NCBI GenBank assembly: GCA_946479055.1
Contig: CAMLEX010000039.1
Span: forward strand, 1-13,601
Source of the DNA: an uncultured Bacteroidota bacterium
GTDB lineage: Bacteria; Bacteroidota; Bacteroidia; Chitinophagales; Chitinophagaceae
Direction: 5' to 3'
Length of the DNA: 13,601 nt
The notes under the pieces were generated by a model. It was given only the letters and a program-made list of their open reading frames with translations, had not been told where the DNA came from and did not search any database. Shown here one piece after another: positions 1 to 6,418 of the stretch; position 1 is the first letter of the stretch; every line of letters begins with the position of its first letter. The position numbers and the translations under genes are program-made.

Positions 1-724
1 ATGTTTTTTTATTAGAGCCGCGATCATTCAGGTTAATATTAGTAAGGATTGTTCCGTTATAATATTTCTTTCCTTTTTTTGCGGCAGGTTGTGTTACTGT
101 TGTTACAGGCGCAGCTGATGCTGGTTGTTCTTCCAGTATACTTAACACTTTTTCAAACCATTGCTGTGCATCCTCTTCATAATCCACATCACATTTTTGC
201 AACGGCACCACCTGCTTTGCGCCAAACTTGCTGAACTGAGCATCTACATCCTCACCTGTTTTGCAAAACATTGGATACGATGTGTCACCCAAAGCCAGTA
301 CGCTGTACTTAAGTTTGGAAAGATCCAGTGAAGTCTCATGAATATGATCATAAAACTTTTTAGCAGGTATAGGCGGTTCCCCTTCACCCTGAGTGCTGAT
401 CACCACAAAAAAATATTCTTCTTTAGGTAAATCAGTAAAACGGTATTGGTCCAGCCCGATCAATTTTGCATTTACTCCTTTCTTCTTGGCGACTGCTGCC
501 AGTTGCGTAGCCAGTCTTTTGGCATTACCGGTCTCGGTACCAAATGCAAGGCTGATTTTTTTTGTTGAAACAGTTTTTACTTCCTGACCATTGGTATGTG
601 CGACGCCATTGGTTTTCCCGTTGGCAACAATACCAGACAAGTAGCCATTGATCCAGATAAGCTCTTCTTTGGAATAGCCATCTATTAATTCATGTAGTTG
701 TTTCAGTTTTACTTCTCCCAGCAT
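1..724 (-). CDS. cysJ: Sulfite reductase (NADPH) flavoprotein alpha subunit, N-terminal part (cut by window edge)
   Basis: This reading frame has no stop between its ATG (722-724) and the left window edge, so only the first 241 codons are present. Family members are about 600 aa. CysJ passes electrons from NADPH through FAD and FMN to the siroheme subunit CysI, which reduces sulfite to sulfide in the cytoplasm. A short helical N-terminus (about residues 1-50) is followed by a flavodoxin-like FMN domain (about 55-200). Visible FMN-loop motifs are GTETGNA near 62-68, STQGEGEPP at 110-118, and LALGDTSYPMFCKTG at 143-157. A low-complexity Ala/Pro/Lys linker (about 201-221) leads into NLNDRGSNKK (231-240), the usual start of the FAD-binding module. 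An in-frame TGA upstream with no ATG in between supports this start; a GTG two codons upstream is the only alternative. It is the last visible gene of the sulfate assimilation operon, 82 nt after the SUMT gene. Confidence 0.93.
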   Translation of the reverse strand, partial: MLGEVKLKQLHELIDGYSKEELIWINGYLSGIVANGKTNGVAHTNGQEVKTVSTKKISLAFGTETGNAKRLATQLAAVAKKKGVNAKLIGLDQYRFTDLPKEEYFFVVISTQGEGEPPIPAKKFYDHIHETSLDLSKLKYSVLALGDTSYPMFCKTGEDVDAQFSKFGAKQVVPLQKCDVDYEEDAQQWFEKVLSILEEQPASAAPVTTVTQPAAKKGKKYYNGTILTNINLNDRGSNKKT

Positions 725-793
725 ATCCACTTTTAATTTACAGTGACCAGTTCATGCGCCAATTTTTATCGTTTTATTTGTCGCATGTAATTC

Positions 794-847
794 GCCATAA
801 AAATTATCATCGCAGACTTTTGAAAATTGCTTGATAATTTTTATGGC
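794..847 (-). repeat. 16-bp perfect inverted repeat spanning the SUMT stop codon
   Basis: Positions 794-809 (GCCATAAAAATTATCA) and 832-847 (TGATAATTTTTATGGC) are exact reverse complements separated by 22 nt. The stop codon of the SUMT gene (807-809) lies inside one arm. No T-run follows in the direction of transcription, so it does not look like an intrinsic terminator. A further AATTTTTAT at 761-769 could pair instead with part of the same arm (797-805). A role in mRNA processing, or in setting cysJ translation within the operon, is inference. Confidence 0.7.
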
Positions 848-1637
848 TTATTTCATTAAAAACAGATCCGGCTTTTTCAGCAACGAACCAGTTAAATTCT
901 TTATGTAATGCCACCACTTCGCCTACTATCACCAACGATGGCGAACTGAATTTTTTGTTTACAAAATCAATTGCGCAATCTTTCAGGGTAGTAATATGAA
1001 CACGTTGATGTTCTGTGGTTGCCTGTTCTATTACCGCTAATGGGGTAAATGGCTTTTTTGAATAACGCAACATCAGTTCTGTCATATCAAAAAGATTTCT
1101 TGCACCCATATAAAATACCAGGGTATCATTAGTGGTTGCCCATGATTTCCATTTTTCAGAACTATAATAACTACAAGGGCTAAACGTGACGAATTGCACA
1201 GCTTTTGCATAGCCTCTTGCTGTCAATGGTATACCTGCATAGGCTGAGGCACCCGAAGCAGCCGTAATACCCGGAATAATCTCAAAAGGAATATTATTCT
1301 CCTGCAAAGCGATCAACTCATCCAATACATTACTGAAGAAAGCGACATCGCCACCTTTTAAACGCAATACTGTTTTGCCATTCTTTGCATGACCAACGAT
1401 CAGTTTATTGATATCTTCCTGCGCAACAGAGCCATCATGGTAACCTTGTTTTCCTGTCATCAAAGTCAATACATCTTTTTTTGCATAACTATCAATGATC
1501 TCCGGATTCACCAACCTGTCAACCAGTATCACATCAGCTTCAGCCAAACGCTTCTGTAATTTAACTGTGATCAGATCCGCATCTCCCGGACCTGCACCTG
1601 CCAGTATCACTTTCCCTATTGTTTGTTCCTTATTCAT
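807..1637 (-). CDS. cobA: Uroporphyrinogen-III C-methyltransferase (SUMT)
   Basis: The enzyme methylates uroporphyrinogen III twice with S-adenosylmethionine to give precorrin-2, the precursor of siroheme and cobalamin. Among cys genes, its likely job is siroheme for sulfite reductase. The 276-aa length fits a stand-alone SUMT. Visible motifs are GAGPGD (14-19), the GK.G.H stretch around 62-67, RLKGGD (92-97), IPGITAA (121-127), PLTARG (137-142) and DTLVFYMG near 171-178. After RLKGGD the usual GDPF.FGRGGEE is replaced by GDVAFFSNVLDE, and the GH motif after TF is absent. From memory this variant is common in Bacteroidota SUMTs, so it is probably functional. The oxidase/ferrochelatase partner that finishes siroheme is not in the window. 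It starts 21 nt after the cysN stop. The symbol follows the stand-alone SUMT; cysG-A would also fit. Confidence 0.92.
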   Translation of the reverse strand: MNKEQTIGKVILAGAGPGDADLITVKLQKRLAEADVILVDRLVNPEIIDSYAKKDVLTLMTGKQGYHDGSVAQEDINKLIVGHAKNGKTVLRLKGGDVAFFSNVLDELIALQENNIPFEIIPGITAASGASAYAGIPLTARGYAKAVQFVTFSPCSYYSSEKWKSWATTNDTLVFYMGARNLFDMTELMLRYSKKPFTPLAVIEQATTEHQRVHITTLKDCAIDFVNKKFSSPSLVIVGEVVALHKEFNWFVAEKAGSVFNEISHKNYQAIFKSLR

Positions 1638-1658
1638 AATACACGACTCGTTGTAAAA

Positions 1659-2900
1659 TTATTTAAGCAAAACAGCTGCTACGGTGCTGTTGCCTGTTTC
1701 ATCAATTAATATAGCGCTGCCGTTAGTGCTTAATTTATCATAAGCATCGTACACCAATGGTGAAGCCGTTTTGATAGTGGCTTTTACCACTTCATTTAAT
1801 TTTACGCTACCTTCTACGGGCTGTTGTTGCAATGTATTTACATCCAGTTTGTATTCTACTTGCTTTACTACTGCTTTTACCAACCGGCTGTTGTGTTGCA
1901 ATAGATATTTATTACCTGCCTGCAATGGCTTATCGTCAAGCCAGCAAAGCAATACTTCCAGTTCATTACTAACCTTAGGAAGGTTATCAACCTTCGCAAT
2001 AGTATCGCCACGGCTGATATCAATATCATCACTAAGATGTATGACCGCACTTTGAGGAGCAAAAACTTCTTCTACTTCTTTACCACCAGTTTCCAATTTT
2101 GAGATAGTCGTTTCAATATCTGCCGGAAGCAGTCTTACCTTATCCCCTTTTTTATAAATGCCGCTTATTACTTTTCCGGCATAGCCACGATAATCATGAA
2201 GTTCTTCAGTTTGCGGACGAATAACCAACTGCACCTGGAAACGGGCATCGGTAAGATTAACATCATTATTGATTTCAATGTCTTCAAGAAATTCAAGCAA
2301 CGGTTTTCCTTCGTACCAGTTGATCTGTTCTGACCTGTCAACAATATTATCGCCATTTAATGCACTGATTGGTATATAGGTAACATCATTTAATCCCAAT
2401 TGGCGGGCTACCTCTGCATAATCAATCACGATATTATTGAATACATCCTGAGAGTATTCTACCAGGTCCATTTTGTTGATGGCTATCACTACATGAGGAA
2501 TCTTCAGCAATGAAGCAATAATAGAATGTCTTCTTGTTTGCTCTACCACACCTTGTCTTGCATCTATCAGGATAATAATCAGGTTGGCATTGGAAGCACC
2601 CGTGATCATATTCCTTGTGTACTGCACATGACCCGGTGCATCAGCGATGATGAACTTTCTTTTTGGCGTTGTGAAATAACGATACGCTACATCAATGGTG
2701 ATACCCTGTTCTCTTTCCGCACGAAGCCCGTCAGTAAGCAAGGCCAGGTCAACAGAACCATCTGTTCTGTTCTTCGTTGATTTCTCCAACGCTTCCAGTT
2801 GATCAACCAGGATATTTTTGCTGTCATACAGCAATCGACCAATTAATGTGCTTTTACCATCATCAACACTTCCGGCTGTTATAAATCGTAGTAAGTCCAT
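1659..2900 (-). CDS. cysN: Sulfate adenylyltransferase subunit 1 (GTPase subunit)
   Basis: CysN hydrolyses GTP to drive adenylation of sulfate to APS by CysD. The start is placed at the ATG 2898-2900, giving 413 aa beginning MDLLRFITAGSVDDGKS, the usual N-terminus of the family. The frame stays open 25 codons further upstream to an ATG at 2973-2975, but that extension is low-complexity and comes from a spacer inverted repeat. GTPase motifs, numbered from the chosen start, are GSVDDGKS (10-17), REQGITID (63-70), DAPGH (87-91), NKMD (142-145) and SAL (179-181). Translation-factor-like beta-barrel domains follow from about residue 205. It is shorter than E. coli CysN (475 aa), and there is no C-terminal APS kinase (CysC) domain. 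That fits the APS-type CysH upstream, which needs no PAPS. Confidence 0.95.
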   Translation of the reverse strand: MDLLRFITAGSVDDGKSTLIGRLLYDSKNILVDQLEALEKSTKNRTDGSVDLALLTDGLRAEREQGITIDVAYRYFTTPKRKFIIADAPGHVQYTRNMITGASNANLIIILIDARQGVVEQTRRHSIIASLLKIPHVVIAINKMDLVEYSQDVFNNIVIDYAEVARQLGLNDVTYIPISALNGDNIVDRSEQINWYEGKPLLEFLEDIEINNDVNLTDARFQVQLVIRPQTEELHDYRGYAGKVISGIYKKGDKVRLLPADIETTISKLETGGKEVEEVFAPQSAVIHLSDDIDISRGDTIAKVDNLPKVSNELEVLLCWLDDKPLQAGNKYLLQHNSRLVKAVVKQVEYKLDVNTLQQQPVEGSVKLNEVVKATIKTASPLVYDAYDKLSTNGSAILIDETGNSTVAAVLLK

Positions 2901-2944
2901 CTGGAATATTTTGTTTATCGTTTTTAATTTTTTGTTACCATCCT

Positions 2945-2977
2945 GAGTGCTACTATCAGCTTCGTTGCGTCGCACTC
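2945..2977. repeat. Inverted repeat in the cysD-cysN spacer, possible dispersed element
   Basis: GAGTGC at 2945-2950 is matched by its reverse complement GCACTC at 2972-2977 around a 21-nt loop rich in GCTTCGTTGCG. It lies just upstream of the chosen cysN start and accounts for the spurious upstream extension of that frame. Its compact form suggests one copy of an interspersed intergenic repeat, but no second copy was seen in this window, so that is inference. Confidence 0.4.
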
Positions 2978-3001
2978 TTCATCGTTCTGTTCTTTACTCG
3001 G

Positions 3002-3018
3002 CAACCCACCCCGGGTTG
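3002..3018. repeat. Hairpin in the cysD-cysN spacer
   Basis: CAACCC (3002-3007) and GGGTTG (3013-3018) form a perfect 6-bp stem with loop ACCCC. It is GC-rich in an AT-rich spacer. Read on the minus strand it is not followed by a T-run, so it is not a typical terminator for cysD. Confidence 0.45.
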
Positions 3019-3046
3019 TTTAAATTTTATTATTTCTTCATTTTCG

Positions 3047-3063
3047 CCCCTCCGGTGGAGGGG
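3047..3063. repeat. GC-rich hairpin shortly after the cysD stop
   Basis: CCCCTCC (3047-3053) and GGAGGGG (3057-3063) are perfect reverse complements around a 3-nt loop, 32 nt downstream of the cysD stop on the minus strand. The tract after it in transcript direction is A-rich rather than T-rich. It is more likely an RNA 3'-end, stability or processing element, or an intergenic repeat, than a standard intrinsic terminator. Confidence 0.5.
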
Positions 3064-3095
3064 ATGGCCTCTGTAGCACACCTACTCACTACTCC

Positions 3096-4004
3096 CTAGA
3101 AATACCCATTCTTCTTCCTGTCTTCCATTGCGGCTTCTGTTACCTTATCATCAATCCTTGTCTCGCCTCTTTCACTGATCCGGGTAGAAATGATCTCGCT
3201 GATCACTTCATCCAATGTTGATGCTTTTGATTCAACAGCGGCTGTACAGGTCATGTCGCCAACAGTACGGTAACGAACCTGTTTTTTTAATATTACGTCC
3301 GTTTCATCTATCTGTATAAAATCAGAAACTGCTACCAGCTGGCCTTCATGCTCTATCACTTCTCTTTCATGCGTAAAATAAATAGAAGGCAAAGGAATAT
3401 TTTCCTTGCGGATATAATTCCAGATATCCAGTTCCGTCCAGTTGCTGATCGGGAACACTCTTACATTTTCACCTTTATGGATACGTCCGTTATAGGTATC
3501 CCAAAGCTCGGGTCGCTGAAGTTTAGGATTCCATTGACCAAATTCATCACGAACAGAAAAAATTCTTTCTTTAGCTCTTGCTTTTTCTTCATCGCGGCGG
3601 GCACCACCAATACAAGCGTCAAACTTAAATTCTTCAATAGTATCAAGCAGCGTATGTGTTTGCAACCAGTTGCGGCTGGCAAATTTTCCTTTTGGCTCAG
3701 TAAGATTCTTCTGTTTGATCGTGTCTTCTACTTTGCGAACAACCAAATTCGCATTTACTTCTTTTGCCAGTTCATCCCGAAAAGCAAGTGCTTCGGGAAA
3801 ATTGTGACCGGTATCAATATGCACCAGTGGAAAAGGAATTTTTCCGGGCGCAAACGCTTTTTTAGCTAAATGTACCAGTGTAATTGAATCTTTTCCACCA
3901 CTGAAAAGCAAGGCCGGTTTTTCAAATTGTGCCACTACTTCACGAAAAATATAAATACTCTCCGCTTCCAGCTGTCCCAGGTAATCTAAATGATATTTAC
4001 TCAT
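3096..4004 (-). CDS. cysD: Sulfate adenylyltransferase subunit 2
   Basis: CysD is the catalytic ATP-pyrophosphatase-type subunit that makes APS from sulfate and ATP, working in a complex with the CysN GTPase. The 302-aa length equals that of E. coli CysD. The PP-loop SGGKDS is at residues 35-40, followed by HIDTGHNFPE, GGARRDEEKARAKER in the middle, the FPISNWTELDIW stretch and the typical ending KNGYF. ATG 4002-4004 gives a family-like N-terminus (MSKYHLDYLGQLEAESI). It follows cysH after 53 nt. The spacer to cysN is unusually long for this operon, 195 nt to the chosen cysN start, and contains three inverted repeats. Confidence 0.97.
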   Translation of the reverse strand: MSKYHLDYLGQLEAESIYIFREVVAQFEKPALLFSGGKDSITLVHLAKKAFAPGKIPFPLVHIDTGHNFPEALAFRDELAKEVNANLVVRKVEDTIKQKNLTEPKGKFASRNWLQTHTLLDTIEEFKFDACIGGARRDEEKARAKERIFSVRDEFGQWNPKLQRPELWDTYNGRIHKGENVRVFPISNWTELDIWNYIRKENIPLPSIYFTHEREVIEHEGQLVAVSDFIQIDETDVILKKQVRYRTVGDMTCTAAVESKASTLDEVISEIISTRISERGETRIDDKVTEAAMEDRKKNGYF

Positions 4005-4020
4005 AATCTATTTCTTTAAT

Positions 4021-4039
4021 GTCTACTTAATCGGTAGAC
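4021..4039. repeat. Palindromic element in the cysH-cysD gap
   Basis: GTCTAC (4021-4026) and GTAGAC (4034-4039) flank a 7-nt spacer, forming a perfect 6-bp dyad 17 nt upstream of the cysD start. It could be a small RNA hairpin in the polycistronic transcript or a protein-binding dyad. Nothing in the sequence decides between these. Confidence 0.4.
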
Positions 4040-4057
4040 TTCTATAGCAAAAAAAAA

Positions 4058-4771
4058 TTAGCCTGCTTTAGTCATTGTTGCTGGTACATGCAATCCACAT
4101 TCTTTGTGAGAAGCTTCCCACCACCACCGGCCAGCTCTTGCATCTTCGCCGGGTTCAATAGCCCTGGTACATGGTGCGCAACCGATGCTGATAAATCCTT
4201 TATCATGCAAAGTATTGTATGGCACATTGAATTCTTTTATATAATCCAGCACCTCATTGTAAGTCCAGTGAATTAAAGGATTGAACTTATACAATTGCTT
4301 GTCCTCATCCCATTCAATGATAGGCATATCCTTCCTGTTCTCCGACTGTTCGGCCCTTAATCCGGTGATCCATACCTGGGCACCTGCCAATGCACGATTC
4401 AAGGGTTTTACTTTACGGATAAAGCAACATCCTTTTCTATTGTCCACGGATTCATAAAAACTATTAATCCCTTTTGTCGCTACAAAAGTTTCTACATCTG
4501 CTGCTTCAGGAAAATAAACCTGCACTTGTTTTTTATACCGTGTCGTTGTTTTATCAAGCAACTCGTAGGTTTCATTAAACAACCTGCCCGTATCGATCGT
4601 AAAGATCTTTACAGGCAGATTATTCTTAAATATGATGTCAGTCAAAACCTGGTCTTCTTGTCCAAGCGAAGAAGAAAAAACCACTTTGCCAGGAAACAGA
4701 TCAGCGACCAGGCTTACTGCTTCCGGCAAAGAACTCCTTTCAATCTCCTGTATTAATTCCTGGCTTAACAT
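4058..4771 (-). CDS. cysH: Assimilatory adenylyl-sulfate (APS) reductase, CysH family
   Basis: The enzyme reduces activated sulfate to sulfite with thioredoxin-type reductant. The length is 237 aa. Motifs include FSSSLGQEDQVLTD (32-45), TIDTGRLFNET (58-68) and the catalytic ECGLH near the C-terminus (Cys225). Two cysteine pairs, Cys115-Cys116 (KGCC) and Cys198/Cys201 (GCAPC), are the ligands of the [4Fe-4S] cluster that marks enzymes using APS; PAPS-specific enzymes such as E. coli CysH lack them. No APS kinase is visible nearby, which agrees. The start lies only 3 nt after the peroxiredoxin stop, so the two genes are almost certainly co-transcribed and perhaps translationally coupled. Confidence 0.95.
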   Translation of the reverse strand: MLSQELIQEIERSSLPEAVSLVADLFPGKVVFSSSLGQEDQVLTDIIFKNNLPVKIFTIDTGRLFNETYELLDKTTTRYKKQVQVYFPEAADVETFVATKGINSFYESVDNRKGCCFIRKVKPLNRALAGAQVWITGLRAEQSENRKDMPIIEWDEDKQLYKFNPLIHWTYNEVLDYIKEFNVPYNTLHDKGFISIGCAPCTRAIEPGEDARAGRWWWEASHKECGLHVPATMTKAG

Positions 4772-4774
4772 TAA

Positions 4775-5410
4775 TTACAAATTGGGTTGCGGTGTATAAC
4801 GCAAATAGGGTTTTACTACTTTAACTCCTTTAGGGAATTTTTTAATAGCATCTTCGGTTGAAACTGCAGGAACAACAATTACATCTTCGCCGCCTTTCCA
4901 ATCAGCCGGTGTTGCTACACTAAACCCTGCTGTCAGTTGTAATGAATCAACAACCCGCAGTACTTCGTTGAAATTTCTGCCTGTAGATGCAGGATAAGTG
5001 ATCATTAATTTTACCAGTTTGTCCGGGCCAATAATAAAAAGAGAACGAACTGTTGCTGTAGCTGAAGCATTAGGATGAATCATATCATAAAGCGTAGCTA
5101 CATTTCTGTCTTCATCAGCAATTATTGGAAACCCGACAGAACAGTTCTGTGTTTCATTAATATCATTTCTCCATTCAAAATGTTTATCCAGGGGATCTAC
5201 ACTCACTGCCAATACCTTTACATTACGCTTTGCAAACTCTTCCTGTAGTAATGCCGTTTTACCCAGCTCCGTGGTACATACTGGAGTAAAATCAGCCGGG
5301 TGTGAAAATAAAATGCCCCAGCTATTACCCAAAAATTCGTAAAAATCAATTTCTCCTTCAGTGGTCTTTGCTTTAAAATTGGGAGCAACATCCCCGAGAC
5401 GTAGTGACAT
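4775..5410 (-). CDS. Peroxiredoxin, 1-Cys (Prx6) type
   Basis: This thiol peroxidase reduces hydrogen peroxide and organic peroxides. The ATG 5408-5410 is chosen, giving 211 aa starting MSLRLGDVAPNF as Prx6 proteins do. The frame continues 17 codons upstream to another ATG (5459-5461), but that would place the start on the -33 box of the promoter candidate. The peroxidatic Cys45 sits in HPADFTPVCTTE. A second Cys at 90 is not in a usual resolving position, and the C-terminal extension is that of the Prx6 group (PADWKGGEDVIV, then KPYLRYTP). It is the first gene of the sulfate assimilation transcription unit, 3 nt before cysH. That placement suggests protection of the Fe-S and siroheme enzymes or co-regulation with thiol supply; this is inference. 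Confidence 0.93.
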   Translation of the reverse strand: MSLRLGDVAPNFKAKTTEGEIDFYEFLGNSWGILFSHPADFTPVCTTELGKTALLQEEFAKRNVKVLAVSVDPLDKHFEWRNDINETQNCSVGFPIIADEDRNVATLYDMIHPNASATATVRSLFIIGPDKLVKLMITYPASTGRNFNEVLRVVDSLQLTAGFSVATPADWKGGEDVIVVPAVSTEDAIKKFPKGVKVVKPYLRYTPQPNL

Positions 5411-5430
5411 AGTAAAAAATTTAGTGAAGA

Positions 5431-5461
5431 CAAATGTAAGGACAAATGAATATCCTACCAA
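5431..5461 (-). promoter_or_regulatory. Promoter candidate for the peroxiredoxin-cys operon
   Basis: On the minus strand TACATTTG (5438 to 5431) matches the Bacteroidota -7 consensus TAnnTTTG fully. TTG (5461 to 5459) lies 20 nt upstream as the -33 element. Transcription would start roughly 7 nt past the -7 box, leaving a short leader before the ATG at 5410. Confidence 0.6.
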
Positions 5462-5528
5462 GTTCGTGGACTAATTTAAGTAAACGTTTTTTTAGCTTTA
5501 ACATTCTACCTAACAATTGTTTGTAATG

Positions 5529-5558
5529 AACAAGATAAAATGATAGCACTCTTGCTAT
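5529..5558 (-). terminator. Possible intrinsic terminator after the Rrf2 gene
   Basis: ATAGCA and TGCTAT (5543-5548 and 5553-5558) form a perfect 6-bp stem with a 4-nt loop, about 40 nt after the Rrf2 stop. In minus-strand direction it is followed by a T-rich but interrupted tail (CATTTTATCTTG). The stem is short and only half GC, so the terminator is weak or uncertain. If real, it separates the CDF-OsmC-Rrf2 unit from the peroxiredoxin-cys unit. Confidence 0.4.
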
Positions 5559-5599
5559 AGATTATGGCAAAAAGATAAGCTGGGGAAAAAATAAAACGA

Positions 5600-6007
5600 T
5601 CAGACGACGAGATCCTTTAGTGTGCGGTTTTCTAAAACATTCAGTGTTGCATCCCGAACCTCGATCATCATATCATGGAGACCACAACTTGTTTCATTAC
5701 AATTTTTACAACGTTCATAAAAATAGAGACTTACACAGGGCAGCATGGCTATCGGTCCGTTTATTAACCGAACGATGGTAGCTACTTTTACTTTGGAGGG
5801 ATGAATTTTTAAAAAATAACCGCCGCCTTTTCCTTTTTTGCTATCCAGTATATCCGCTTTTTTTAATTCAAGCAGGATATTTTCCAAAAATTTTAATGGT
5901 ATCTTTTTCTTTTTGGCTATTTCGGAAATAAGCACTGGGCCCTTGTCATATCTTTCTGACAGGTAAGTCAGCGCCTTAAACGCATATTGTGATTTCTTGG
6001 ATAACAT
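5600..6007 (-). CDS. Rrf2-family transcriptional regulator (IscR/CymR-like)
   Basis: Rrf2 proteins are small dimeric winged-helix regulators; known members sense Fe-S cluster status, nitric oxide or cysteine supply. This one has 135 aa. The N-terminal helix-turn-helix begins LSKKSQYAFKAL, with the recognition region around 24-50 (VLISEIAKKKKIPLKFLENIL) and the Rrf2 hallmark KGKGGGYFL at 58-66. Cys91, Cys100, Cys103, Cys108 and His111 lie in the dimerisation-helix region where IscR has its three cluster cysteines and a histidine, but the spacing differs. An Fe-S or thiol sensor is therefore plausible but not proven. It starts 4 nt after the OsmC-like gene and is followed by the sulfate assimilation operon, so it is the likely regulator of that operon. 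Confidence 0.9.
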   Translation of the reverse strand: MLSKKSQYAFKALTYLSERYDKGPVLISEIAKKKKIPLKFLENILLELKKADILDSKKGKGGGYFLKIHPSKVKVATIVRLINGPIAMLPCVSLYFYERCKNCNETSCGLHDMMIEVRDATLNVLENRTLKDLVV

Positions 6008-6011
6008 AATT

Positions 6012-6407
6012 TTACTTCCGAAGCTCCAATTTATAATGAATTGGTGAATTTTTCTTCAACATGGCGGAAACACCGCAATATTTTTCCAGTGACAGGTCTA
6101 TTGCCTTTTTTACTTTATCCTCATTTTCCTCTGCTGTACTTAGTTTATAAGTGATCCAGATATCTTTAAAAACCCGCGGATGCTCCGTTGTCTGTTCAGT
6201 TTCTACATCAATAATAAGATCAGAAAATGAAACCCGCATTTTTGCAAGAATATCAACTACATCAATGCCTGAACAGGCGGCAATAGCCGATAATAAAAGA
6301 GCTTTAGGATTGGGGCCTTCTTTCCTGTTGCCATCAATATTAAATACATTTTCTTCCAGCCTGCTTTCAAAGGCCTGGCCATGTTTCCAGGTAGTTGAAG
6401 TTTTCAT
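6012..6407 (-). CDS. OsmC/Ohr-family protein, YhfA-like
   Basis: OsmC-fold proteins use two cysteines at the dimer interface; the Ohr and OsmC branches reduce organic hydroperoxides, while the YhfA branch has no firmly known substrate. The 131-aa protein has Cys45 (AACSGIDVVDIL) and Cys111 (EKYCGVSAML), the expected pair. The order IDGN, P.P..LLLSAIAACS, ERP-like TEHPRVF and LS.EKYC resembles E. coli YhfA more than Ohr. ATG 6405-6407 follows the CDF stop by 11 nt and the gene ends 4 nt before the Rrf2 start, so it lies inside a tight three-gene unit. A role in thiol or sulfur-species handling is inference from context. Confidence 0.88.
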   Translation of the reverse strand: MKTSTTWKHGQAFESRLEENVFNIDGNRKEGPNPKALLLSAIAACSGIDVVDILAKMRVSFSDLIIDVETEQTTEHPRVFKDIWITYKLSTAEENEDKVKKAIDLSLEKYCGVSAMLKKNSPIHYKLELRK

Positions 6408-6418
6408 ACAATTTTATA

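Noticed and set aside
2901..2975. 25-codon upstream extension of cysN to an ATG at 2975
   Set aside because: The residues are low-complexity and derive from a spacer inverted repeat; the next ATG gives the standard family N-terminus.
3348..3869. 173-aa plus-strand frame
   Set aside because: It is antisense to cysD, whose protein is clearly conserved; no recognisable domain in the antisense frame.
5411..5461. 17-codon upstream extension of the peroxiredoxin
   Set aside because: The second ATG gives the usual Prx6 start, and the extension overlaps the promoter candidate.
5512..5521. Palindrome AACAATTGTT upstream of the peroxiredoxin promoter
   Set aside because: It is short, AT-rich and about 50 nt upstream of the -33 box; a similar CAATTG-centred palindrome before rpoD suggests chance or a very general motif.
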